Below the pieces are notes generated by a model that saw nothing but the letters and a program-made list of their open reading frames with translations, was not told the origin of the DNA and ran no database searches. A DNA stretch of 64,000 bases from DASUKM01 sp036278735 (GTDB lineage: Bacteria > Acidobacteriota > Vicinamibacteria > Vicinamibacterales > 2-12-FULL-66-21), in contig DASUKM010000030.1 in assembly GCA_036278735.1 (NCBI GenBank), positions 62,001 to 126,000 of the forward strand. Reading direction: 5' to 3'. The stretch's first letter is position 1; each line of letters starts with the position of its first letter. A program made the position numbers and the translations under genes. Of this stretch, positions 57,350 to 64,000 are shown one piece after another.

Positions 57350-58627
57350 CTATTCGTAGTGAAGCGCCGTGACGGGATCCAGGCGCGAGGCGCGGACGGC
57401 GGGATACAGGCCGAACACGATGCCGATCGCGACCGAGACGCCGAAGGCGAGAACGATCGAGGCGGTCGTCACGATCGTCGACCATCCGGCGAGGATGCCA
57501 ATCAACTGCGCGAGCCCGACGCCCAGCAGGATGCCTGCGACGCCGCCGGTCAGCGAAATGATCGTCGTCTCGATCAGGAACTGGCGGACGACGTCGCGCT
57601 GGCGCGCCCCGATGGCGCGGCGGACGCCGATTTCGCGCGTCCGCTCGAGGACGCTGGCGAGCATGATGTTCATGATCCCGATGCCGCCGACGAGCAGCGA
57701 AATCGACGCGATCGCCACCATCACCATCTCGAAAATCCGCTGCGTGCGCCGCTGCTCGGCGAGCAGCTCGGCGGGCGAGACGATCGTGAAGTCCCCGGCG
57801 CCGCGGTGCGCCACGTCGAGGACGCCGCGCAGCAGCGAGGCGGCGGCCGGTACATCGGCCCCCTGATTCATCTGCAGGTAGATGCCGTCGATTTCGTCCT
57901 TCTGCGCGCTCTGGCCGTCCTCGAGCCGGAAGAGGGCGGAGTAGAGCGGCACGTAAATCAGATTGTTGCGGTCCTGCGCGGGGATGCCGGCGACGTCGGC
58001 CTGCACCGTGAGCTGCGGTCCGGCGACCCCAATCACCTGGAACCACTGTTCGTTCACCTTGACGTACCGGCCGATGGGATCGTCGGTCCCGAACAGCGTG
58101 GCGGCGGCCGCTTCGCCCAGCACGGCCACCGGCGCGGCGGCGGTCGTCTCCGCTGCGCTGAAAAACCGCCCCGAGGCCACCTGCAGGTTGCCGATGCCGA
58201 CGTACGCCGGCGAGACGCCGTACACCGTCGGCATGTCGCCGCCGATCGGGCGCGGAATCATCTTGGACGGCGTAAAGCGCTTGCGGGCCGTCACGGCGGA
58301 GATGCCGTCCAGATTGGCTTCGACGACGCGCAGATCCTGGAACGAGAGCCCGGCCGACAGGCGCCGCACCTTCTGCAAGGTCTGGCTGTCGGGCGCTTCC
58401 TTCGCTTCGACGATCAGATTGCGGACGCCGAGCTGCTCGATGAAGGCCATCACCTCCTGCTGCGCGCCGGCGCCAATCGACAGCATCGCCACCACGGCGG
58501 CCACGCCGAAGATCATCCCGAGCATCGTCAGCAGAGAACGGAGCTTGTGGGCGCGCAGGTTCTCGAGGCCAAGGCGGAGCTCGGGCAGGAAGTCGGTGGA
58601 CCAGAGGTGCGTGCGCGCGTCGCTCAC
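57350..58627 (-). CDS. MacB-type ABC transporter permease
   Basis: A 425-residue permease without an ATPase domain. The N-terminal helix is LRAHKLRSLLTMLGMIFGVA, the periplasmic MacB core spans about 60-290 (GVSPAYVGIGNLQVASGRFF), and the FtsX end reads ILVGGIGIMNIMLASVLE-like text with ERTREIGVRRAIGARQRDV and AVRASRLDPVTALHYE. The GTG start overlaps the stop of the upstream adaptor gene. Last gene of a four-gene operon with three HlyD-type adaptors; the ATPase must be elsewhere or shared. Confidence 0.88.
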   Translation of the reverse strand: MSDARTHLWSTDFLPELRLGLENLRAHKLRSLLTMLGMIFGVAAVVAMLSIGAGAQQEVMAFIEQLGVRNLIVEAKEAPDSQTLQKVRRLSAGLSFQDLRVVEANLDGISAVTARKRFTPSKMIPRPIGGDMPTVYGVSPAYVGIGNLQVASGRFFSAAETTAAAPVAVLGEAAAATLFGTDDPIGRYVKVNEQWFQVIGVAGPQLTVQADVAGIPAQDRNNLIYVPLYSALFRLEDGQSAQKDEIDGIYLQMNQGADVPAAASLLRGVLDVAHRGAGDFTIVSPAELLAEQRRTQRIFEMVMVAIASISLLVGGIGIMNIMLASVLERTREIGVRRAIGARQRDVVRQFLIETTIISLTGGVAGILLGVGLAQLIGILAGWSTIVTTASIVLAFGVSVAIGIVFGLYPAVRASRLDPVTALHYE

Positions 58628-59931
58628 GAGGCGCTCCCGGAAGCGGGCATCGGGGCGGACGCGCCGCTCTTCGCGCGCGCCCGCGCCACGTCGGGATCGA
58701 CGAGCGCGATCGTGTCCCCCGGCTGCAGGCCTTCCAGCACCGCCCGGCTCTCGGTGCGGTTGGTCACCTTCACGTCGCGCCGCTGGAACGCGTCGCCCAC
58801 CTTCAGGTACACGAAGTTCTTGCCGTTCTTGTCGAACACGGCCTGCCGGGGCACGTGCAGCACGTTCTGCAGCTCGCGCCCCTCGATCACCAGCCGCGCC
58901 GAGGATCCGGCGCGGAAGCGGGGATCGACCTTGTCGAACGTGAACGCGACGTCGAAGCGGCGGACGGCGGAGCTGTCGAAGACGCCGCTGCGGGTGGCGA
59001 GGCCGCTCAGCGCCCCGACTTTCGCGGTGAACCATTCGCCGGGCAGCGCATCGATCTGCACCCTGGCGGTTTCGCCGGGCTGCAGGTTGTCGCGATCCGT
59101 CTCGTCGATCTTCGCGCGCAGTTCCATGCGGCCCCGCTCGATGACGTCGACGACGGGGCGGCCGGAGAACACGGTATCGCCCTCCCGATATTCCGGCAGC
59201 ACCATCCCGTAGAAGAACATGCCGCCGGTGGCGTCGCGGTTCTCCTTGACGGAAATCACGCCGTCCATCGGCGCCGCGATGACGAGGCCGTCCATGGCTG
59301 TCTGGGCGCGCTGCATCGAGACCCGCGCCTTGTTGCGCGCCTCGAGCTGGACGTCCAGGGTCGCCTGGTTCGTCGCCGAACGCGAGGTGACGTCGTGCTC
59401 GAGCTGCGCGAGCTTGCGGCGCGCCTCCTCGAGCGAGAGCTGATTCTTGCGGGCGTCGATTTCGCCGACGAACTCGTTGCCGGCCGTATCGAGCTCGGCG
59501 CGGCGGACGTCGTAGCGCGCGGTCAACAGGTCGACCTTGTCCTGCGCCGCCTGGACTTCGTTGTCCGCCTTGGCCTTGACGATCTGCTGTTCGGCGCCGT
59601 CCAGGTCCGACTGGGCCTGTTCGAGCGCGTACTGCTGATCGGCGGGATCGAACTCCATCACGACGTCGCCCGCCTTGACGGCCGTGCCGGTCGGCAGCAG
59701 CTTGACGAGCCGGAGCGTGCCGGAGGCCCGGGGCGCCACCAGCGTGGCGGTGCGGCCCGCGCGCAGTTCGCCGTTGGCGTAAACCGTCAGCTTCAGCGCC
59801 CCCCTGACCACCCGCGTGGTCGGCACCTCCTCGCGGTGCGTGGGCAGGTTGGGCACGGCCCGCGCGAGGCCGGCGGCCGCCGCGACGAGCACGACGATCG
59901 CGAGGAGCCAGGCGCCGCGGCGCTTCGTCAC
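58624..59931 (-). CDS. HlyD/MacA-type periplasmic adaptor, third of three
   Basis: A 435-residue membrane-fusion protein with an N-terminal anchor helix (LLAIVVLVAAAAGLARA). A lipoyl-like barrel half follows (LRLVKLLPTGTAVKAGDVVM), then a long coiled coil (about 95-215), the second lipoyl half (LVIAAPMDGVISVKENRD) and beta-barrel domains with VFDKNGKNFVYLKVGDAFQR. GTG start overlapping the upstream stop (GTGA). It sits directly before the permease and is the best candidate partner of it. Confidence 0.86.
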   Translation of the reverse strand: MTKRRGAWLLAIVVLVAAAAGLARAVPNLPTHREEVPTTRVVRGALKLTVYANGELRAGRTATLVAPRASGTLRLVKLLPTGTAVKAGDVVMEFDPADQQYALEQAQSDLDGAEQQIVKAKADNEVQAAQDKVDLLTARYDVRRAELDTAGNEFVGEIDARKNQLSLEEARRKLAQLEHDVTSRSATNQATLDVQLEARNKARVSMQRAQTAMDGLVIAAPMDGVISVKENRDATGGMFFYGMVLPEYREGDTVFSGRPVVDVIERGRMELRAKIDETDRDNLQPGETARVQIDALPGEWFTAKVGALSGLATRSGVFDSSAVRRFDVAFTFDKVDPRFRAGSSARLVIEGRELQNVLHVPRQAVFDKNGKNFVYLKVGDAFQRRDVKVTNRTESRAVLEGLQPGDTIALVDPDVARARAKSGASAPMPASGSAS

Positions 59932-61196
59932 GACGCCCTCCGCACGAGCTGCGGATTCGGGCGGCTGGTCGCGAGCTGGTCGCCCGCCGCGATGCCCGCG
60001 GCGATGGCGGCCTGTTCGCGTCCGCGGTGCGACACCTGGACGCGGCGCTCGTCGAACATCGATCCGTCCAGGCGGTAGACGACCGCATAGCCATCGTGCT
60101 GGAACAGCGCCTCGGCGGGCACGAGCAGCACGTTGGGCACGCGTTCGGCCGCGATACGGGCCGTCGCGCTCATGCCCGGGCGGATGCGCGGGTCGCGATC
60201 CTCGAGCACGAGCTGCAGATCGAAGTTGCGCGCCGGCGGCCATCCGGACGAAAAGTCCACGCGCGCGAGCACGGAAATCGCATCGACGTGCGCCGGGAAG
60301 TCGCGTCCGGGCACCGCTTCGATCCGCACCGTGGCGCGCTGACCGACCTGCAGGCGTCCGCGATCCGATTCATCGAGGTGCGCTTCCACGTGAATCGACG
60401 ACAGATCCGGCAGCTCGAGGATGTTGGCGCCCGACCAGGCGCGGTCCCCCTCGCGAAATTCCACGTCGCCGCCGAACGGCCCGCCGGAGCGCGGGTTCGG
60501 CAGGATATTGACGACGCCGTCGGCCGGCGCGACGAGCCGCAGCGAATCGAGCGCCGTCTGCCAGCGGTCGAGATCGAATTGCGCCTTCTGCTTCTTGCGC
60601 TGTTTGCCGACGAAATCCGCCTTCGAGGCCGCCTTGTCGGAGGCGGCCTGCGCCTCGGCCTGCTTCAACACCTGCTCCGCGTCGGCCACGGCGAGCTTCG
60701 CCTGTTCGAATTCGATCTTCGAGATCAGATCCTCCTTGCGGAGATCGAGCTTCGCGCGTTCGAGGTCGTACTTCGCCTTGGTGACGGCGGTCTGATCCTG
60801 CTCGTCGGTGATGCGGGCCTGCGCCGTCACCTGCGCGATCTCCGCCTCGGCCTCCTTCAACGTGGACCGGATGTCGTCCATCCGCAGCCGGATGCTCGTC
60901 CCGTCGAATTCGACGAGCACGTCCCCTTTCTTGACGGCGGTCCCATTCTTTGCCAGCTCGACGATCTGCAAATCGCCCGAGCGCATGGGCGCCGAGAGGA
61001 CGACCGATTTCACGGGCTTGATCTCGCCGCGGATCTGGATGTAGTCGACGAAGTCGCCGCGCGCGACAGCAGCGGTCGGCACGTCGGGAACCGTGCCGCC
61101 GCGGGTCGCCACCGCCACGCCGGCGCTTCCAATCACGACCACGGCGCCGGCCGCGAGAGCCACGCGGCGCGACCAGTGCAGCGGATTCCACGTCAT
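59928..61196 (-). CDS. HlyD/MacA-type periplasmic adaptor, second of three
   Basis: A 422-residue membrane-fusion protein: anchor helix VALAAGAVVVIGSAGVAVA, lipoyl half GDLQIVELAKNGTAVKKGDV, coiled coil about 95-205 rich in Lys/Glu/Ala, second half LRLVAPADGVVNILPNPRSG, then barrel domains with DLSSIHVEAHLDESDRGRLQ. The ATG overlaps the upstream stop by 4 nt. It differs clearly from its two neighbours, so these are diverged paralogues and not recent copies. Confidence 0.86.
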   Translation of the reverse strand: MTWNPLHWSRRVALAAGAVVVIGSAGVAVATRGGTVPDVPTAAVARGDFVDYIQIRGEIKPVKSVVLSAPMRSGDLQIVELAKNGTAVKKGDVLVEFDGTSIRLRMDDIRSTLKEAEAEIAQVTAQARITDEQDQTAVTKAKYDLERAKLDLRKEDLISKIEFEQAKLAVADAEQVLKQAEAQAASDKAASKADFVGKQRKKQKAQFDLDRWQTALDSLRLVAPADGVVNILPNPRSGGPFGGDVEFREGDRAWSGANILELPDLSSIHVEAHLDESDRGRLQVGQRATVRIEAVPGRDFPAHVDAISVLARVDFSSGWPPARNFDLQLVLEDRDPRIRPGMSATARIAAERVPNVLLVPAEALFQHDGYAVVYRLDGSMFDERRVQVSHRGREQAAIAAGIAAGDQLATSRPNPQLVRRAS

Positions 61197-62437
61197 CGCG
61201 CCGCCACCGGACGGAGGTTGCGCGCCACGGCGGCGCCCGCCGCCAGTCCGGACGTCACCACCGCCTCGACCGCGTTGCGTGCCCCAATCGTCACGTTGCG
61301 CCGATCGCTGTTGCCGCCGTTCAACACCTGTACGAACGCCTGGGCGCCGTCGTGGCCGATCGCATCGCGCGGCACCACCAGCGCCTTCGGCACCCGCGCG
61401 AGCTCCACGTCGAGCGACGCCGTCAGATCCGGCATCAGCTTGGGATGCGCCCCCTGGACGGTGACCAGCACGGTGAAGGTCCGCACCTTGGGTGACAGCG
61501 TCGACTCGGCGCCGATCGGCGAAATCTGGGCGACGCGTCCGGTGAAGTGCAGCTCCGGGTACGCGTCGAGGCCGACGGCGACCGGCTGGCCCACCACCAG
61601 CTCGTTGATGTCGGCCTGGTTCACGCGCGCGCGCACGCGCATCGCGGCCGGGTTGACGACGTCGACCACCGGCACACCGGGTCGAATCTCGTCGCCGATC
61701 TGGATTTCGGCCATGTTGCCCCCTTTCCAGATCGTCTTGAGCACGGCGACGCCGCGGATCGGGGATTGGATGAGCATGCGGTTGGCGTTCGCCTCGGCGT
61801 GCTTCATGGCGGTCGCGGACCGGTCGCGGCTGATTTGCAGCACGCGGATGTCGGCGGCGGCGGCGCGGCGCTTGAGGTCGTACGTCGCACGAAGCTGCTT
61901 CAACGTGGCGTCCGCCTGCTCGTACGCCAGCGTGTTCTTCTCGGCCTCGATCCGCGGCAGCAGCTCGTTCTTGAGCATGTCGAGCCGCGCGCGCTCGAGG
62001 GCGCTCTCCCCCTCCTTGAGCGCCGTGTCGTCGGTCGCCTTGGCCGCCGCTTCCTGGGCGACGCGCTTGTTGATCTGCTGATCGAGATCGGTGAGTTCCG
62101 CCTGGCGATCGAGCGCGTTGCGAAGCTGGTCCTGCCGATCGAATTCCACCAGCAGGTCGCCTGGCCGGACCGTCGTGCCCGGCACGACCAGGTGCATGAT
62201 GACGAGCGCGTTGTTGTTCTGGCCCGCGATGCGCGGCGCCGACACCGTCGTGGCCTCGACCGCCTCGACCGTACCGCTCAGCCGGACGCTCCGCACGAAA
62301 TCGCGCCGTGCGACGATGAACCGCTGCCGGCCCTGGCCGTCGGCCGGCCGGTCCGTGCCGCGCGCCGACACCAGCAACCCGGCGGCCGCGAGCGCGACGA
62401 CGACAACGAGGAGAATGAGATAGCCGGGTTTTCGCAT
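61193..62437 (-). CDS. HlyD/MacA-type periplasmic adaptor, first of three
   Basis: A 414-residue membrane-fusion protein and first gene of the operon. Anchor helix YLILLVVVVALAAAGLLVSA, lipoyl half LVIMHLVVPGTTVRPGDLLV, coiled coil about 105-205, second half NRMLIQSPIRGVAVLKTIWK, then barrel domains and ALVVPRDAIGHDGAQAFVQV. It has a 220-bp gap upstream to the divergent DoxX gene, so the promoter lies there. Three adaptors in tandem with one permease is unusual. Confidence 0.86.
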   Translation of the reverse strand: MRKPGYLILLVVVVALAAAGLLVSARGTDRPADGQGRQRFIVARRDFVRSVRLSGTVEAVEATTVSAPRIAGQNNNALVIMHLVVPGTTVRPGDLLVEFDRQDQLRNALDRQAELTDLDQQINKRVAQEAAAKATDDTALKEGESALERARLDMLKNELLPRIEAEKNTLAYEQADATLKQLRATYDLKRRAAAADIRVLQISRDRSATAMKHAEANANRMLIQSPIRGVAVLKTIWKGGNMAEIQIGDEIRPGVPVVDVVNPAAMRVRARVNQADINELVVGQPVAVGLDAYPELHFTGRVAQISPIGAESTLSPKVRTFTVLVTVQGAHPKLMPDLTASLDVELARVPKALVVPRDAIGHDGAQAFVQVLNGGNSDRRNVTIGARNAVEAVVTSGLAAGAAVARNLRPVAAR

Positions 62438-62657
62438 CCCGATACCGGAGCTGGCCCCGGCTATATCAGACGGTGCGCGGGACCTGATGGTTGGGTCTTT
62501 TAGGATACCGCAAGGCAGGGAATGTGCGAATCCTCGCGTCCTGCGCGCCCGATTCGTGCTGGATCTTCGTCCACCGATGGACGAGACTTTCCCGCAGGCG
62601 CGTCCGCCACGATCGCCGGGTCGGCGTTCGATCCGGCGGCGTGCGCAGGAGACATCG

Positions 62658-63041
62658 ATGAACGTGGTCCTGTGGATACTTCAGATCCTGCTCGCGGTCG
62701 CGTTCCTGGCGCACAGCTGGCTCATGCTGGCTCCCCCCGCCAGCGTCGCGGTCCAGATGAACGCCGCGCTCCCGGCCCGATGGTTTCAGATCTTCATCGG
62801 CGTGGCCGAACTTCTCGCCGCGATCGGGCTGACCCTGCCCGGCATCACACGGATCCGGCCCTCACTCGTCGCGTGGGCGGCCGCGGGACTGATGGTCCTC
62901 ATGATCTGCGCGACCGTCTTTCATCTGACGCGCGGCGAGATCGGGTCGGCGGCCACGACGGCCGTGCTGTTGGCGCTGACGGCATTCGTGGCGTATGGGC
63001 GCTGGAGGATCCGGCCCATCCCGCCGAGAACACACGCGTGA
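62658..63041 (+). CDS. DoxX family membrane protein
   Basis: A 127-residue four-helix membrane protein of the DoxX/DoxD superfamily: LWILQILLAVAFLAHSWLML, then RWFQIFIGVAELLAAIGLTL with the conserved GxxELxxxxGL pattern, and two more helices. Roles in the family range from thiosulfate oxidation to oxidative-stress complexes; this one is unassigned. AGGAGA lies 6 nt before the ATG. Confidence 0.85.
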   Translation: MNVVLWILQILLAVAFLAHSWLMLAPPASVAVQMNAALPARWFQIFIGVAELLAAIGLTLPGITRIRPSLVAWAAAGLMVLMICATVFHLTRGEIGSAATTAVLLALTAFVAYGRWRIRPIPPRTHA

Positions 63042-63065
63042 GGGATCAGGGCGCTCGACGCGCGA

Positions 63066-63095
63066 CGAGGGCGGGTCGCGGAAGCCCCGCCCTCG
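63066..63095. terminator. Hairpin between convergent genes
   Basis: CGAGGGCGGG (63066-63075) pairs perfectly with CCCGCCCTCG (63086-63095) around a 10-nt loop. It lies between the DoxX stop and the stop of the next, convergent gene. There is no T-run; it is a possible bidirectional terminator. Confidence 0.5.
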
Positions 63096-63107
63096 CCACC
63101 GTCCGCC

Positions 63108-63746
63108 TCAGTAGTAGCAGGACCGGTACGCGATCCCGTCACCGTATCCGAGCGAGATTGTGAACCAGAAGAACCCGCACGCCGTGCTCAGGATGCTCGC
63201 ATGGAGCGTCACGGTCAGGCCCAGCGCCTCGAGCAGCGCCTCGGACGGCGACCGGGTGGCCTGCTGGCGATCGGTGATGAGCTGGTCGATGAAGCTGTCG
63301 GCGTGCGCGAGGAGGCCAGACGGACCACCCACCGCTTTGAGCTGCGCCTCGAGCCCGGGGCGTGTTTCCGCCGTCCGTTTGTAAACCAGCGCGTCGAACG
63401 CGGCCACCTCGTTCGCCTGGCGGAGGCGCGAGAGATAGGCGCGGATCTCCGTCTTCGCGGCCGGCGCGAGGCGCCGCAACTCAGCCAGACGCCTGGCCGC
63501 ATCCGCCGGCGGTTTGCCTCCATTCGTCCGCGCCGCATCGTCGAACGCATAGAGCGCGTCCGAAAGCGGCTTGATCATCGCGGCGTTGGCCCGCGCCGTC
63601 TTCAAACGCACGTCCGGCCTCTTCACCTCTTGCGCGGCCGCGACGGGAGTAGCCACCGGGCCCACTCCCAGCGCGACGACGGTCGCCCACACCGCGGCCC
63701 GGCATCCCCGGTTGCCGCTCGGCTGCCGAATCTTCTCGAGAGTCAT
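63108..63746 (-). CDS. Exported protein of unknown function
   Basis: A 212-residue protein with a signal peptide (VWATVVALGVGPVATPVAAA), a helical middle (LKTARANAAMIKPLSDALYA; ELRRLAPAAKTEIRAYLSRL) and a Ser/Gly/aromatic C-terminus with two Cys (STACGFFWF, YRSCYY). I recognise no family. The start MTLEKIRQ follows GAGGAGGA. The Cys pair may form a disulfide outside the cytoplasm. Confidence 0.65.
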   Translation of the reverse strand: MTLEKIRQPSGNRGCRAAVWATVVALGVGPVATPVAAAQEVKRPDVRLKTARANAAMIKPLSDALYAFDDAARTNGGKPPADAARRLAELRRLAPAAKTEIRAYLSRLRQANEVAAFDALVYKRTAETRPGLEAQLKAVGGPSGLLAHADSFIDQLITDRQQATRSPSEALLEALGLTVTLHASILSTACGFFWFTISLGYGDGIAYRSCYY

Positions 63747-63886
63747 GTCGTCCTCCTCGATGCCTTGCGAGCGTACGTCGCCCACACTCGACATGGCGCA
63801 CACCGCGGCCGGTCTGGCTCATGAGCTGGCGCCGGGAGTGCGTCCTGCCGGCCAAACGCGCGAGGCCTCGATCTCGCCGGCTGGGC

Positions 63887-64000
63887 TTACGAGACAGCCG
63901 ACTTCAACGCGACCAGCGGATCGACTCGCGCGGCCTGTCGGGCCGGTACGCACGCGGCGCAGATGACGACGGGAGTCAGGATCAGGGTGACGGCGAGAAA
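63887..64000 (-). CDS. ADOP/FtsX permease, C-terminal fragment at window edge
   Basis: Only the last 37 residues are in the window. The end reads VPARQAARVDPLVALKSAVS before a TAA stop, the standard C-terminus of ADOP permeases (compare IPARRASQVDPQIALRSE at 49.1 kb). A hydrophobic helix (FLAVTLILTPVVICAAC) precedes it. The gene continues beyond the window. Confidence 0.78.
   Translation of the reverse strand, partial: FLAVTLILTPVVICAACVPARQAARVDPLVALKSAVS

Overview
The window is about 67% GC bacterial chromosome. The gene content points to an acidobacterium, most likely of the Vicinamibacteria type. The evidence is three ADOP/MacB-type FtsX permeases (one cut by the window edge), three small PadR regulators, a large Asp-box beta-propeller exported protein, a DUF1684 protein and a DUF763 protein. 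This placement is inferred from gene families; there is no rRNA or phylogeny here to prove it. No tRNA, rRNA, CRISPR array, prophage or transposase gene was seen.

Layout. 0-8 kb: nicotinate phosphoribosyltransferase divergent from an FRG-domain protein and a quinone oxidoreductase, a structured intergenic region before tatA, DUF763, topoisomerase IV subunit B, then a four-helix-bundle gene flanked by inverted 8-bp tandem arrays. 7.6-15.6 kb: 2-oxoglutarate dehydrogenase E1/E2, esterase, a decayed nucleotidyltransferase, M48 protease and YIP1-like membrane proteins. 15.6-26.4 kb: PadR-PspC operon, ADOP permease, DUF1572, topoisomerase IV subunit A, PhzF and MprF. 26.5-35.1 kb: a nitrate module consisting of an NnrS-like membrane protein, DUF421, NarK, a NarI-like membrane subunit, a NasA-type molybdoenzyme, a four-cluster Fe-S protein, a Tat-type Rieske protein and a small membrane protein, followed by a FKBP lipoprotein. 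35.2-43.5 kb: PoxB-like ThDP enzyme, enolase-superfamily enzyme, a large FAD/Fe-S dehydrogenase and type III glutamine synthetase. 43.6-53.2 kb: two PadR regulators, cyanophycinase-like hydrolase, aldo/keto reductase, ADOP permease, DUF1684 and the Asp-box propeller. 53.3-64 kb: DNA polymerase IV, a NYN-LOTUS protein, a double cyclophilin, an operon of three HlyD-type adaptors plus a MacB-type permease, DoxX, an unknown exported protein and the end of a third ADOP permease.

Two layers run across the whole window. First, many genes have a TANNNT hexamer 5-9 nt before the start codon and no Shine-Dalgarno sequence. This is the signature of leaderless transcription, and it allows divergent gene pairs only 18-19 bp apart. 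Second, almost every convergent gene junction, and several other gaps, is filled by short palindromic or tandem repeats. These include a terminal-inverted-repeat element beginning GGGGTCAGATCTTGTT (three copies), a 30-bp-period hairpin repeat (two loci), a GGTGCC(A/G)GGCACC palindrome, AGGCTTT heptamer arrays, inverted 7-8 bp arrays and G-rich arrays. Several of these repeats abut or contain the stop codons of the neighbouring genes.
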